Assembly: GCA_946886855.1 (NCBI GenBank)
Contig: CAMPJJ010000002.1
Location: forward strand, 57,951-121,950
Length of the DNA: 64,000 nt
Direction of reading: 5' to 3'
From: an uncultured Roseateles sp.
GTDB taxonomy: Bacteria; Pseudomonadota; Gammaproteobacteria; Burkholderiales; Burkholderiaceae
Shown one piece after another: positions 8,879 through 16,979 of this stretch. The translations under genes and the position numbers were made by a program. The notes below the pieces were generated by a model. It saw only the letters and a list, made by a program, of their open reading frames with translations, did no database searches and had not been told where the DNA came from. The first letter of the stretch is position 1; each line of letters opens with the position of its first letter.

Positions 8879-10197
8879 TGTGCGGCCCCTTCCGCGCGCA
8901 GACACAAGGCATAGCCGGGCCAGCCGCGATGGCGCCATTCCTCGCGCGCGGCGTCGGCGACCTTGATGCGGTGATCGTTCATCGACGCGTGCAACGACGG
9001 CAGTGCGCGGCTCCAGTCGTCCTCCGTCGCCTGACCGGCGTGCACCAGCGCCCAGGCTGGCGCAGGACGGCGCTCGGACAGATAGGTGCCCAGCCACGCG
9101 CGCCAGACGGTGCGCAAGACCTGGCCCTCGTCGATGTCCACGCCGCGCGAGGCGGCGGCTTCGAGCAGCACACGAACCGCATGCGTGCCGGTCACCAGGT
9201 GCAGCGAGGCGAACTGATGCCGCGACAGATAGACCGCCAGCGAGGCTTCGGCCAGCCCATCGAGCGTCAATCGCGGGCGCGCCACGTAGCCGTCGAAGCC
9301 CGGCAGCATCGCCGCGTGTTGCATCCGCGTCGTGATCAGCGTGCCCGGCATCGCCGGCATGGCGAGCGCGGGATCGGCACGCACCGCATCGATGACCTCA
9401 CGAAGGCTTTCATGCCCCTGCCCCGCTGGCACCGGCGCGCCGAGCGGGCTCTCCAGCCCGATCGTCGTCCTCAGCGCCGCGTCGAGTTCCTGACGATGCC
9501 CCGACTGCAACGCATAGGCGAGCCGGATCGCGACATGGAAGGCCTGCGCTTCGGGCGCGGCCAGCACCCGGCGCAACGCGTCCTCGACGGCGGGCGGCGG
9601 CACGCCGTCGTCGTCCGCGGGCCGCGACAGCGGCGTCCAGTGGTCGATGTGGCGCTGCATCGCCTCGCGGGGCGCCTCCAACCGGGCCAGCGCGCCGAGC
9701 GCCATCGGCAGATGGTTGAAGAGCGGCAGCGCTTCGGTGCCATACATCGGACCGGATTTCACCGACTGGTCGAGCGCCTCGTGCAGCCCCGCCGGCCAGG
9801 GCGAACCTTTGAGCTCGAGCGCATTGCCGTCGGGATCGAACAGGTACAGCGACGGACCTTCACCGTCCGCGCCGTAGCGCGAGCCGTAGGCATCGACGGT
9901 GACGCCTTGCGATGTCAGCCAGCGGCGCAGCGCGGGCTCGTCGAGCGTTTCGACGCGCAGGCAGAAGTGGTCGACGTTGCGCCCCTCGGCGCCGGGTCCC
10001 GCACCGCCGACGCGGCCAAGCTTGCCCTCTAGCGGCACGAGGTCGATCAACTGGGCGCCGGCGCGCAACTGCACGAGTCCGATGTCGTCCTGCCGCCGCT
10101 CGACGCTGCACCCCAGCAGGTCCACGTAGAAATGCAGCGCGGCCGGCAGATCGCGCACACGCAGCACGAGGTGGTCGATTCCCTGGATCCTGATCAT
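8875..10197 (-). CDS. VOC (glyoxalase) domain fused to questin-oxidase-like (DUF4243) domain
   Basis: A 440-residue two-domain protein. Residues 4-132 are a vicinal-oxygen-chelate domain: G-I-D-H-L-V-L-R-V at the start, N-V-D-H-F-C-L near 77, and Y-L-F-D-P-D-G-N-A-L-E-L ending at Glu128, giving the usual His/His/Glu metal set. From about 155 to the end the sequence resembles questin oxidase-like proteins: F-N-H-L-P-M-A-L near 160, A-F-H-V-A-I-R-L-A-Y-A-L, L-H-L-V-T-G-T-H-A-V-R, and a final N-D-H-R-I-K. Fungal questin oxidase opens an anthraquinone ring by Baeyer-Villiger-type oxidation. The start at 10197 has AAGGAG 9 nt upstream. First gene of the operon with the MFS pump and regulator. The C-terminal assignment rests on remembered family motifs. 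Confidence 0.75.
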   Translation of the reverse strand: MIRIQGIDHLVLRVRDLPAALHFYVDLLGCSVERRQDDIGLVQLRAGAQLIDLVPLEGKLGRVGGAGPGAEGRNVDHFCLRVETLDEPALRRWLTSQGVTVDAYGSRYGADGEGPSLYLFDPDGNALELKGSPWPAGLHEALDQSVKSGPMYGTEALPLFNHLPMALGALARLEAPREAMQRHIDHWTPLSRPADDDGVPPPAVEDALRRVLAAPEAQAFHVAIRLAYALQSGHRQELDAALRTTIGLESPLGAPVPAGQGHESLREVIDAVRADPALAMPAMPGTLITTRMQHAAMLPGFDGYVARPRLTLDGLAEASLAVYLSRHQFASLHLVTGTHAVRVLLEAAASRGVDIDEGQVLRTVWRAWLGTYLSERRPAPAWALVHAGQATEDDWSRALPSLHASMNDHRIKVADAAREEWRHRGWPGYALCLRAEGAAQ

Positions 10198-10247
10198 GGT
10201 GACGAGCTCCTTCTTCTGGCCGCCATCATCGCGCCGCGCTTCCAATA

Positions 10248-10266
10248 AATAAACTTTTAGTTGATT
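10248..10266. promoter_or_regulatory. Candidate operator palindrome in the divergent control region
   Basis: Imperfect 19-bp palindrome AATAAACTTTTAGTTGATT, with 7 of 9 arm positions matching around 10257. It lies in the only AT-rich stretch between the VOC-fusion operon (start 10197, minus) and the phosphatase gene (start 10305, plus). It is a plausible binding site for the operon's winged-HTH regulator. No clear -35/-10 pair could be assigned. Confidence 0.5.
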
Positions 10267-10304
10267 AACATGCAGGGCAACAGGGAGACCCGACAATCGG
10301 GCCC

Positions 10305-10781
10305 ATGGCTTTCCGACCCCTCCCCCTCCCCGACGCCATCCCGGGCCGGCTGTGGCTGCAGTCGATGCCGGGCCGCCGCGAGTCCTGGGGCGCCTTCCTC
10401 GACGAGGCGCGCCTGAACCAGCTCAACGTGGTGGTCTGCCTCAACCCGCTCGAGGAAGTCGCCGAGCTCTCGCCGCCGTATCACAAGGCGATCGCCGAGG
10501 GCCGGCTCCCCTTCCGCTGGCTGCACGTGCCGATGCGCGATTTCGGACTGGCGTCCGACAGCGCGGCGTTCCGCCAAGGCGTCGAGCACATCGCGCAGGG
10601 CCTGCGCATGGGCGACCGCGTGCTGCTGCATTGCGCCGCCGGCATGGGCCGCACCGGCACCATGGCCGCGTGCGTGCTGAAGCGGCTCGGCGCGCCCGCG
10701 GACGAGGCACTCCAAGCGGTCACCGCGGCCGGATCGAATCCGCAGTCGGCGCTGCAGTCGGGGTGGATCCACCAGTTCTGA
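10305..10781 (+). CDS. Dual-specificity/tyrosine phosphatase-like protein
   Basis: A 158-residue protein with the Cys-based phosphatase P-loop H-C-A-A-G-M-G-R-T-G (Cys110, Arg116) and an upstream Asp in V-P-M-R-D-F-G that fits the general acid loop. A compact cytoplasmic enzyme acting on phosphotyrosine or another phosphomonoester is likely; the substrate is not visible. It is divergent from the VOC-fusion operon and shares its 107-bp control region. Confidence 0.85.
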   Translation: MAFRPLPLPDAIPGRLWLQSMPGRRESWGAFLDEARLNQLNVVVCLNPLEEVAELSPPYHKAIAEGRLPFRWLHVPMRDFGLASDSAAFRQGVEHIAQGLRMGDRVLLHCAAGMGRTGTMAACVLKRLGAPADEALQAVTAAGSNPQSALQSGWIHQF

Positions 10782-10827
10782 CCCGCCCACGCTGCCCGCC
10801 TGACGGGCGCGTGCGCCGCGCAGGGCT

Positions 10828-11991
10828 TCAGCGTTCCGGCCAGCGCCAGGGCGGTGTCTCGTCCAGTGGCATGTCCGGCAGACGGGTCTCGCCGAATTCC
10901 TTGCGCAGCTCCCAGGAGCGGCACTCGGGCTGTTCCTCCAGCGCGCCGATCAGCCGCTTCGCGTGCGACACCACGATCATCTGGCTCTGCCGGCTGGCCG
11001 TCGCGATGAGGCGTCCCAGCGCCGGCAGCAGGTCGGGATGCAGGCTGTTCTCAGGCTCATTGAGCGCCATCAGCTCGGGCGGCCGCGGGCTGAGCAACGC
11101 CGCCAGCAGCATCAGGTAGCGCAGCGTCCCGTCGCTCAGCTCAGCGGCGTCCAGCGGTCGCAGCAGACCAGGCTGCCGCATCGACAGCCTGAAGCCCGCC
11201 TCGGTGCGTGCCACCTGCACCGAGGCGCCGGGGAAGGCGTCGTCCAGGCAACGGTACAGCATCGCCACGTCGCCGATCGCGACGATGGTCTGCCACGCGG
11301 CGGCCAGGTCGGCGCCGTCGCCCGCCAGCACCGGCGTGAAGGTGCCGACACGCACGCGCCGCGCCGGCGCCTCGGCGTCGGTGCGCAGGCTGTCGTAGAA
11401 GCGCCAGCCGCGCAGGCGCTCGCGCATCGTGATCATCTCCGGCGCCTGCGCGGGATCCGCGTGCTGGGACAGCATGCTGTCGAAGCTCGCCAGCGGCGTG
11501 TCCACCACCGACCAGGCGCGACCGTCGCGCACCTGGAGCAGCACGTTGCGCCGCTCCACCAGCGCGGACGCCGGCCGGTACAGCGTTCCCGCCCACAGCG
11601 CCTCGCGCTTGATCTGCGGATCGTCCTCGAACAGCGCTGGCGCCCCGGGCTGCGGCAGCCCGAGCTCGATCGAATAGCCGAAGTCGTCGCCCGCGACGCC
11701 GAGCCTGAGTGCCACCGGTCCCTTGCGCACGGACGCCTCGATGGGCTGCTCGCCGGCGCGCATCGCTCGGCTGATCTCTTCCGGACCGGCCCAGCGCGTC
11801 GAGGTGAAGCCGCCCTCGTTCGCCAGCGCCGGCAGCACCCGGTTCTGCGCCGCGTCCGCCAGCAGCCGCAGGGCGCGATAGAGGCTGGACTTGCCGCTGC
11901 CGTTGGCGCCGGTGACCAGCGTGAGCTGGCCCAGCGGCAGGCGCAATTCGCGCAGGGAGCGGTAACCGGAGACGGCGAGGACTTGCAGCAT
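10828..11991 (-). CDS. AAA-family ATPase (AAA_21/RecF-like)
   Basis: A 387-residue ABC-type ATPase. Walker A is G-A-N-G-S-G-K-S-S at 28-36, a signature-like L-S-D-G-T-L-R-Y lies near residue 300, and Walker B is reduced to M-A-L-N-E-P-E-N-S-L-H-P, followed by V-V-S-H-A-K. This is the layout of RecF/OLD-like ATPases without a TOPRIM nuclease domain. The role is unknown; relatives occur singly and in defence systems, but no partner nuclease or toxin is adjacent here. The start at 11991 is chosen because it precedes the conserved V-S-G-Y-R-S-L-R-E-L strand. Confidence 0.85.
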   Translation of the reverse strand: MLQVLAVSGYRSLRELRLPLGQLTLVTGANGSGKSSLYRALRLLADAAQNRVLPALANEGGFTSTRWAGPEEISRAMRAGEQPIEASVRKGPVALRLGVAGDDFGYSIELGLPQPGAPALFEDDPQIKREALWAGTLYRPASALVERRNVLLQVRDGRAWSVVDTPLASFDSMLSQHADPAQAPEMITMRERLRGWRFYDSLRTDAEAPARRVRVGTFTPVLAGDGADLAAAWQTIVAIGDVAMLYRCLDDAFPGASVQVARTEAGFRLSMRQPGLLRPLDAAELSDGTLRYLMLLAALLSPRPPELMALNEPENSLHPDLLPALGRLIATASRQSQMIVVSHAKRLIGALEEQPECRSWELRKEFGETRLPDMPLDETPPWRWPER

Positions 11992-12029
11992 GGCCGCCGA
12001 TGATACGGAGCCGACGCGACAATGCGGCC

Positions 12030-12686
12030 ATGCAGGCGTCGATGCTCCAGCCCTCCTTCCCTCAGCCCGTGCGGCATGCCGATGCTTGGCGTGTCGTCGT
12101 CGACAAGCCCTCGGGCCTGCTGTCCGTGCCCGGCCGCGGCGAGGACAAGCAGGACTGCGCCTGGGCACGCGTGGCGGCCACTTTCCCGCACGCATTGATC
12201 GTGCATCGCCTGGACCAGTCCACTTCCGGCCTGATCGTCTTCGGACGCGGCGAGGCAATGCAGCGCGCGCTCAGCGAAGCCTTCGCCGCCAGGCTCGTCG
12301 ACAAGCGATATGAAGCCGTGGTGGCAGGCCTTGTCGAGCGCGACGCGTTCGAGATCGACCTGCCGCTGATCGTCGACTGGCCGAACCGGCCGCGCCAGAT
12401 GATCGATCACGCGCGCGGGAAACCCAGCCTGACCCGCGTGCGGGTGCTGCGCCGCGACGTCGCGGCGGGCACCACGCGCGTCGAGCTCGAGCCGGTCACC
12501 GGCCGCTCGCATCAGCTGCGCGTGCACCTGCTGGCCGCCGGTCACCCCATCCTCGGTGACGCGCTGTACGCGCCGCCGGCAGTCCTCGCGCGGGCCCCTC
12601 GCCTGCTGCTGCATGCGCGGGACCTCCGCCTGCCGGCGGTGCTGGACGCGCCGGCGCTCTCACTGCATTCGCCGCCCGACTTCTGA
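12030..12686 (+). CDS. RluA-family RNA pseudouridine synthase
   Basis: A 218-residue protein. The catalytic motif is H-R-L-D-Q-S-T-S-G-L (Asp near residue 58), with V-D-K-P-S-G-L-L at the N-terminus, D-K-R-Y-E-A-V-V in the middle and G-R-S-H-Q-L-R-V-H-L further on. It converts uridine to pseudouridine in rRNA or tRNA; the exact target (RluA-type) cannot be read. There is no S4 domain. Starts at 12030 and 12042 are both possible; neither has a clear ribosome site. It diverges from the ATPase gene with a 38-bp gap. Confidence 0.85.
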   Translation: MQASMLQPSFPQPVRHADAWRVVVDKPSGLLSVPGRGEDKQDCAWARVAATFPHALIVHRLDQSTSGLIVFGRGEAMQRALSEAFAARLVDKRYEAVVAGLVERDAFEIDLPLIVDWPNRPRQMIDHARGKPSLTRVRVLRRDVAAGTTRVELEPVTGRSHQLRVHLLAAGHPILGDALYAPPAVLARAPRLLLHARDLRLPAVLDAPALSLHSPPDF

Positions 12687-12729
12687 GCGCGCTGCGCGCG
12701 CCTCCCCTTCGACCCAGGAGCATTCCCCC

Positions 12730-13563
12730 ATGTCCACGACCCTTTCCCATGCAGCCGCCGAGAAGGCCGCCAACGCAGCTTCCAACGACGCTTCCCAGCC
12801 GCGTGCCCTCACGATCATCACCGGCAGTTCGCGCGGCCTGGGCGAGGCGCTGGCGCGCCAGTCGCTCGAAGCCGGCCATCTGGTCGTCGGCATCGCCCGC
12901 GGCCGCAGCGAGTCGCTGGACCGCATCGCCCTTGAGCGCGGCCTGCCGCTGCAGCAATGGCAGGCCGACCTGTCGAGCCCGCTGACGATCGCCCACCATC
13001 TGGCCGACTGGCTGCGCACGCAGCCGAGCGAGTGGGCGAGCGCCACGCTGATCAACAACGCCGGCGTCGTCACGACGCCCGGCCCCGTCGACGGCGAGTC
13101 GCTGGAGACGCTCTCCGCCTCGCTGCGCGTCGGCCTGGAGGCGACGGTGCTGCTGAGCGCGGCCTTCCTCGACGCCACCCGCGCGTGGCCGGCGGATCGC
13201 AAGGTGCTGAACATCTCGTCGGGCCTGGGCCGGCGCGCGATGGCCGGCAGCGCGCTCTACTGCGCCGCCAAGGCCGGCATGGACAACCTCAGCCGCGCGA
13301 TGGCGCTGGACGAGGAGCACAAGGCCGCCAAGGGGGAACGCGCCGCGCGCGTCGTGTCGCTGGCGCCCGGCATCATCGACACCGACATGCAGGCGCAACT
13401 GCGCGGTGGAGATGCCTCGAAGTTCCCGGACCGCGACCGCTTCGCCGCGTTCAAGGCCGAAGGGCAGCTGGCCAGCGCGGCAGACACCGCGGCGCAGGTC
13501 CTGAAGTTCCTCGCCGGAAACGACTTCGGCCAGCAGGTGCTGGCCGATGTGCGGGACGCCTGA
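12730..13563 (+). CDS. Short-chain dehydrogenase/reductase (SDR)
   Basis: Classical SDR of 277 residues. The cofactor motif T-G-S-S-R-G-L-G is at 31-38, N-N-A-G in the middle, then the catalytic Ser region I-S-S-G-L-G and Y-C-A-A-K (Tyr/Lys). An Arg two residues before the second conserved Gly and A-R-G-R-S after strand 2 suggest NADP(H). The layout is close to sepiapterin-reductase-like oxidoreductases, but the substrate is unknown. The ATG at 12730 follows AGGAG. It lies 43 bp after the pseudouridine synthase, so the two may be co-transcribed. Confidence 0.88.
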   Translation: MSTTLSHAAAEKAANAASNDASQPRALTIITGSSRGLGEALARQSLEAGHLVVGIARGRSESLDRIALERGLPLQQWQADLSSPLTIAHHLADWLRTQPSEWASATLINNAGVVTTPGPVDGESLETLSASLRVGLEATVLLSAAFLDATRAWPADRKVLNISSGLGRRAMAGSALYCAAKAGMDNLSRAMALDEEHKAAKGERAARVVSLAPGIIDTDMQAQLRGGDASKFPDRDRFAAFKAEGQLASAADTAAQVLKFLAGNDFGQQVLADVRDA

Positions 13564-13575
13564 GCCCGCGCCGGG

Positions 13576-14565
13576 TCAGCCGACGAGGTTGGCCAGCGTC
13601 AGCAGCGCCAGCAGCAGCATCCACAGCGTGACCGAGCGCCACACCAGGCCGACCACGCTCTGCAGGTGGCCGAGTTGCGGCGGCACGCCGGCCGTGGAGC
13701 CCTCGGCGCGCGTCGCGTCCATGTCGCCGCCGGACTCGAAGGTCTTGCTGCGGTCCGGCGTCACGCCCGGCGCGGCGCTGCCGCCCAGTTGAACGCCGAC
13801 GGCGCCCGCGGCTGAGGCCAGGATGATGCCCTCGTTGTCATGGGCCCACAGCGTCGAATCGCGGCGCCAGGAACTCACCGCCTCCTCGAAGTTGCCCACG
13901 ATCGCGAAGCCGGTCGCCGTCAGGCGCGCGGGGATGTGGTCGATCATCCCGAACAGCTTGCGCGAGAGTTCCATCAGGCGCTCGTTGGTCGGCGCATCCA
14001 GCGTGCGGCTCTTGAAAGCCCAGTAGCGGCCGGCGAATTCGGCCATCCGGTACAGCACCGCGCCGGCCGGGCCCAGGCCCAGCGTCGAGAACAGCACGAA
14101 CCAGAAGAACACGCCGAAGACATGCCGGTGGGCCGCGAGCAGCGAGTGCTCCAGCACGTGTCTGAGCAGCTCGGTGCGCGGCAGCTCGCTGGCGTCCAGG
14201 TGACGCCATTCGGCCAGCAGGCGGCGGGCCTCGAGTTCGTCGCCACGCTCCAGCGCGTCACGGATGTCGGTGAAGTAGTGGCTGAACTGGCGGAAGCCCA
14301 GCGTCAGGTAGAGCACCAGCACGTCCATCGCCAGCGACAGCAGCAGGCTGTAGGGCCGCACGAGCGCATAGATCGCCCCGACGAGCAGCGCCGGACCGAC
14401 GACGGTGATCGTCCACACGACGGCCGCATGGTGCGACCGGCCCGCGTCGAAGTTGCGCCCGGTCCAGCGCACCCAGGCGATCATGCCTTGGTGGACCGGA
14501 TTCCCGTGCGGCAGAGGCTTGAGCTGCTCGCACACCAGCGCCAGCAAGACCGCGAAGAAGTTCAT
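13576..14565 (-). CDS. CobD/CbiB-family membrane protein
   Basis: A 329-residue protein with four or five hydrophobic segments, including V-W-T-I-T-V-V-G-P-A-L-L-V-G near 50 and V-F-F-W-F-V-L-F-S-T-L-G-L-G-P-A-G-A near 150, the latter being the G-P-A-G-A-V-L-Y-R signature of CobD/CbiB. True CobD makes adenosylcobinamide phosphate. No other cobalamin gene is nearby, and betaproteobacteria often carry such a paralogue beside the Nudix and rplS genes, so a cobalamin role is doubtful. Confidence 0.82.
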   Translation of the reverse strand: MNFFAVLLALVCEQLKPLPHGNPVHQGMIAWVRWTGRNFDAGRSHHAAVVWTITVVGPALLVGAIYALVRPYSLLLSLAMDVLVLYLTLGFRQFSHYFTDIRDALERGDELEARRLLAEWRHLDASELPRTELLRHVLEHSLLAAHRHVFGVFFWFVLFSTLGLGPAGAVLYRMAEFAGRYWAFKSRTLDAPTNERLMELSRKLFGMIDHIPARLTATGFAIVGNFEEAVSSWRRDSTLWAHDNEGIILASAAGAVGVQLGGSAAPGVTPDRSKTFESGGDMDATRAEGSTAGVPPQLGHLQSVVGLVWRSVTLWMLLLALLTLANLVG

Positions 14566-14633
14566 GGCCCGGGATGATAGCGGCCCTCACACCGTCGGAA
14601 GGGGGATCGGCGTCCCCGCCCCGTGACCAGAGG

Positions 14634-15452
14634 TCAGCCCTGCAGGAAGCGGTAGAGATTGCGCAACATCGCGGCGGTCGCGCCCCAGATGAAAAACTCC
14701 TTGGCCGCGGCCGCCGTCAGCGTCGCGTCGGGCTCCGCGTTCGACACCGCAAGACCTGGCCCCGTCCACGGCATCGAGAGGAACTGGCGACGCCCCTTCA
14801 GCGGGCCGCCGTCCACCTCCGCCTGGCCCGCGGCCTCCCCGGCCGGGTCGTACGCGAAGGTGTGGCGCTGGTGGTGCGCGGGATTCATCAGGAATTCCAG
14901 CGGCACCTCGAAGGCCTCCGCCACCTCGAAGGCGTCCAGCCGCAGCGAGAAGCCCGGCCGGATCAGCGCCACCACCGGCGTGACCTCGTAGGCCGTCACC
15001 GTGCGGTAGACGGGAAGTTGCCCGATCAGGTCCACGAAACCCTCGTCGAGACCGATCTCCTCCTCGGCCTCGCGCAGGGCGGTGCGTTCGGGCGAGCCGT
15101 CCTCCGGCTCGGCGCGGCCGCCGGGAAAGCTGATCTGCCCGGCGTGGTCCCGCAGGTGCGCCGTGCGCTGCGTCAGCAGCACATGCAAGCCTTCGGCGCG
15201 CTGCACCAGCGGAATGAGCACTGCAGCCTGCGTCGTCGTCCGGCCGGGAAAGAGGCCGCCGTCGCCGGGAAGTTCCGGTTCGATGCTGAGCGGATGCAGG
15301 AAGCGCTCCCGCAACCAGGCCGGCGTCAGGCGCTCGCGGGGGACGGCGGGGAGATGCGAATCGGTGCCGGTGACGGGGATGGCACGGGGATCCTGGATGG
15401 CTGGACGGCTGGCGGGACGGCTGGCGGGACGGCTGGAAGGAGGCGTCGGCAT
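14634..15452 (-). CDS. Nudix hydrolase, CoA pyrophosphatase type (NudL/YeaB-like)
   Basis: A 272-residue protein. It contains the CoA-type signature L-L-T-Q-R-T..H-A-G-Q-I-S-F-P-G-G-R, overlapping the Nudix box G-x5-E-x7-R-E-A-E-E-E-I-G-L. It is predicted to cleave CoA and derivatives to phosphopantetheine and 3',5'-ADP. The first 20 residues are a Ser-Arg-Pro-Ala repeat encoded by a 12-bp tandem repeat, and look like a dispensable extension; internal starts are possible. It lies between the CobD/CbiB-like gene and rplS, all on the minus strand. Confidence 0.87.
   Translation of the reverse strand: MPTPPSSRPASRPASRPAIQDPRAIPVTGTDSHLPAVPRERLTPAWLRERFLHPLSIEPELPGDGGLFPGRTTTQAAVLIPLVQRAEGLHVLLTQRTAHLRDHAGQISFPGGRAEPEDGSPERTALREAEEEIGLDEGFVDLIGQLPVYRTVTAYEVTPVVALIRPGFSLRLDAFEVAEAFEVPLEFLMNPAHHQRHTFAYDPAGEAAGQAEVDGGPLKGRRQFLSMPWTGPGLAVSNAEPDATLTAAAAKEFFIWGATAAMLRNLYRFLQG
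15403..15436. repeat. 12-bp tandem repeat, 2.8 copies
   Basis: The unit GGACGGCTGGCG is repeated without error at 15403, 15415 and (partly) 15427. It encodes Ser-Arg-Pro-Ala units at the N-terminus of the Nudix protein, in frame. Confidence 0.9.
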
Positions 15453-15530
15453 GCGGCAGGGTCGTCCGGTGTGCCGGACTTGTTCGTGGGCGCTAGAGGC
15501 GCGAAGCCCTGATTGGACGCCAGAAACGAC

Positions 15531-15564
15531 AAAGCCGCTCCGGGCAGGGCCTTGGAGCGGCTTT
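15531..15564 (-). terminator. Rho-independent terminator of rplS
   Basis: 11-bp perfect stem (AAAGCCGCTCC / GGAGCGGCTTT) with a 12-nt loop. On the minus strand the stem ends in TTT followed by a T-rich stretch. It starts 22 bp after the rplS stop and marks the end of the rpsP-rimM-trmD-rplS operon. Confidence 0.88.
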
Positions 15565-15586
15565 GGGGGGTGGCTTGCGCCGAGGA

Positions 15587-15952
15587 TCAGGCCGACTTGA
15601 TGGCCAGCTTTTCCTTGATGCGCGCCGACTTGCCCGAACGCTGACGCAGGTAGTACAGCTTCGCGCGACGGACGTCGCCGCGACGCTTCACTTCGATCGA
15701 AGCGATCAGCGGGCTGTACAGCTGGAACGTGCGCTCAACGCCTTCGCCGCTCGAGATCTTGCGGACGATGAAGTTGGAGTTCAGACCGCGGTTGCGGCGG
15801 GCGATGACCACGCCTTCGTAGGCCTGCACGCGCTTGCGGGTGCCTTCGACGACGTTCACGTTCACGATCACCGTGTCGCCGGGGGCGAACGCGGGGATGG
15901 TCTTGTTCAGGCGAGCAATTTCTTCTTGCTCAAGGGTCTGGATCAGATTCAC
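15587..15952 (-). CDS. rplS: 50S ribosomal protein L19
   Basis: A 121-residue L19 with the family core [17 protein letters not shown] and [14 protein letters not shown]. It sits at the 30S-50S interface of the large subunit. The start follows AGGAGA. It is the last gene of the rpsP operon but is separated from trmD by 182 bp, which hold a strong promoter of its own (16111-16138). Confidence 0.98.
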   Translation of the reverse strand: MNLIQTLEQEEIARLNKTIPAFAPGDTVIVNVNVVEGTRKRVQAYEGVVIARRNRGLNSNFIVRKISSGEGVERTFQLYSPLIASIEVKRRGDVRRAKLYYLRQRSGKSARIKEKLAIKSA

Positions 15953-16110
15953 GAGGATCTCCTGTGATCTTGCCGGCGCGAATCAGGATGATTCCAGGTC
16001 TGGCCGCCATCGAATGAATTCTTCGGCACCGCCCGCGTGGGGATTCAACCAACAGTGTCCAAGCACTGCCCTTGCCCCATCAGCCCAGTAGAGGATCGGA
16101 AAAACCCGCG

Positions 16111-16138
16111 ATTATAGACGTGCCGGGGCGATCGTCAA
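16111..16138 (-). promoter_or_regulatory. Internal sigma70 promoter for rplS
   Basis: Minus-strand TTGACG (16138-16133), a 16-bp spacer and a perfect TATAAT (16116-16111). The -35 box covers the trmD stop codon at 16135-16137. Transcription would start near 16104, giving rplS a leader of about 150 nt that includes a short hairpin (CAGTG/CACTG arms). Confidence 0.75.
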
Positions 16139-16965
16139 ACTTCGCCTGTGCCGCCGCCGGTTTTGCCGGGCGCTTTACCCGTCGATTTGGACGGCGCCGG
16201 CTGCAACGCGGCCAGGAACTTCTCGTCCTTCTTGTCGAGCTTGCCGTCGCGGCGCGCCGCCTCGATCAGCTCGGGCCGGCGGCGTTGCGTCAGCGCCAGC
16301 GACTGCTCGCGGCGCCAGCGGGCGATCTCGGCATGGTGGCCGGACAGCAGCACCGGCGGCACCGGCAAGGGACCTTCGGGCGTCTCCAGGACTTCGGGAC
16401 GGCTGAAGTGCGGACAGTCCAGCAGTCCGTCGGAGAAGCTGTCCTGCTGGTGCGAGGCGGCGTCGTTCAGCACGCCTTCCTGCAGCCGGGCGATCGCATC
16501 GAGCATCGCGATGGCGGGCAGTTCGCCGCCGGACAGCACGAAGTCGCCGAGGCTGATCTCCATCGTCACGTGGCGGTCCAGCACGCGCTGGTCGATGCCT
16601 TCGTATCGGCCGCAGAGCAGGATCGCGCCCTCGCCTTGCGCCAGCTCGCGGGCCAGTGCCTGGTCGAGCTTGCGTCCGGTCGGGCTGAAATGGATGACGG
16701 CGGGCGCGCCGGGATGCGTGGTGGCGCGATCGGCAGTCACGGCCGCCAGCGCGCGCTCCAGCGGCGCGGCCAGCATGACCATGCCGGGACCGCCGCCGAA
16801 GGGGCGGTCGTCGACACGGCGGTAGTTGTCCTCGGCGTGATCGCGCAGTTGCCAGAGTCGCACGTCGACCTGTTTGCTCTCATACGCGCGACGCGTCACG
16901 CCGACCCGCAGGAAAGGGTCGAAGAGCTCAGGAAAGAGGGTGAGGACGTCGAAGCGCATGGGCAT
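16135..16965 (-). CDS. trmD: tRNA (guanine-N1)-methyltransferase TrmD
   Basis: A 276-residue SPOUT methyltransferase that makes m1G37 in tRNAs and so prevents frameshifting. It shows [11 protein letters not shown] at the start, [23 protein letters not shown] (knot) and [11 protein letters not shown]. The last 25 residues are a Lys/Gly/Thr-rich tail beyond the usual end. The second Met (16959) is an equally good start. It lies 14 bp after rimM. Confidence 0.97.
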   Translation of the reverse strand: MPMRFDVLTLFPELFDPFLRVGVTRRAYESKQVDVRLWQLRDHAEDNYRRVDDRPFGGGPGMVMLAAPLERALAAVTADRATTHPGAPAVIHFSPTGRKLDQALARELAQGEGAILLCGRYEGIDQRVLDRHVTMEISLGDFVLSGGELPAIAMLDAIARLQEGVLNDAASHQQDSFSDGLLDCPHFSRPEVLETPEGPLPVPPVLLSGHHAEIARWRREQSLALTQRRRPELIEAARRDGKLDKKDEKFLAALQPAPSKSTGKAPGKTGGGTGEV

Positions 16966-16979
16966 CAGGCCCGGCGGCT

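Noticed and set aside
10828..11991. AAA ATPase as part of an anti-phage defence system
   Set aside because: No nuclease, TOPRIM or toxin gene is adjacent; flanking genes are a phosphatase and a pseudouridine synthase. Nothing in the sequence supports defence.
13576..14565. CobD/CbiB-like gene as evidence for a cobalamin pathway
   Set aside because: No other cob/cbi gene or cobalamin riboswitch is in the window; the gene belongs to a conserved non-cobalamin neighbourhood in this group.
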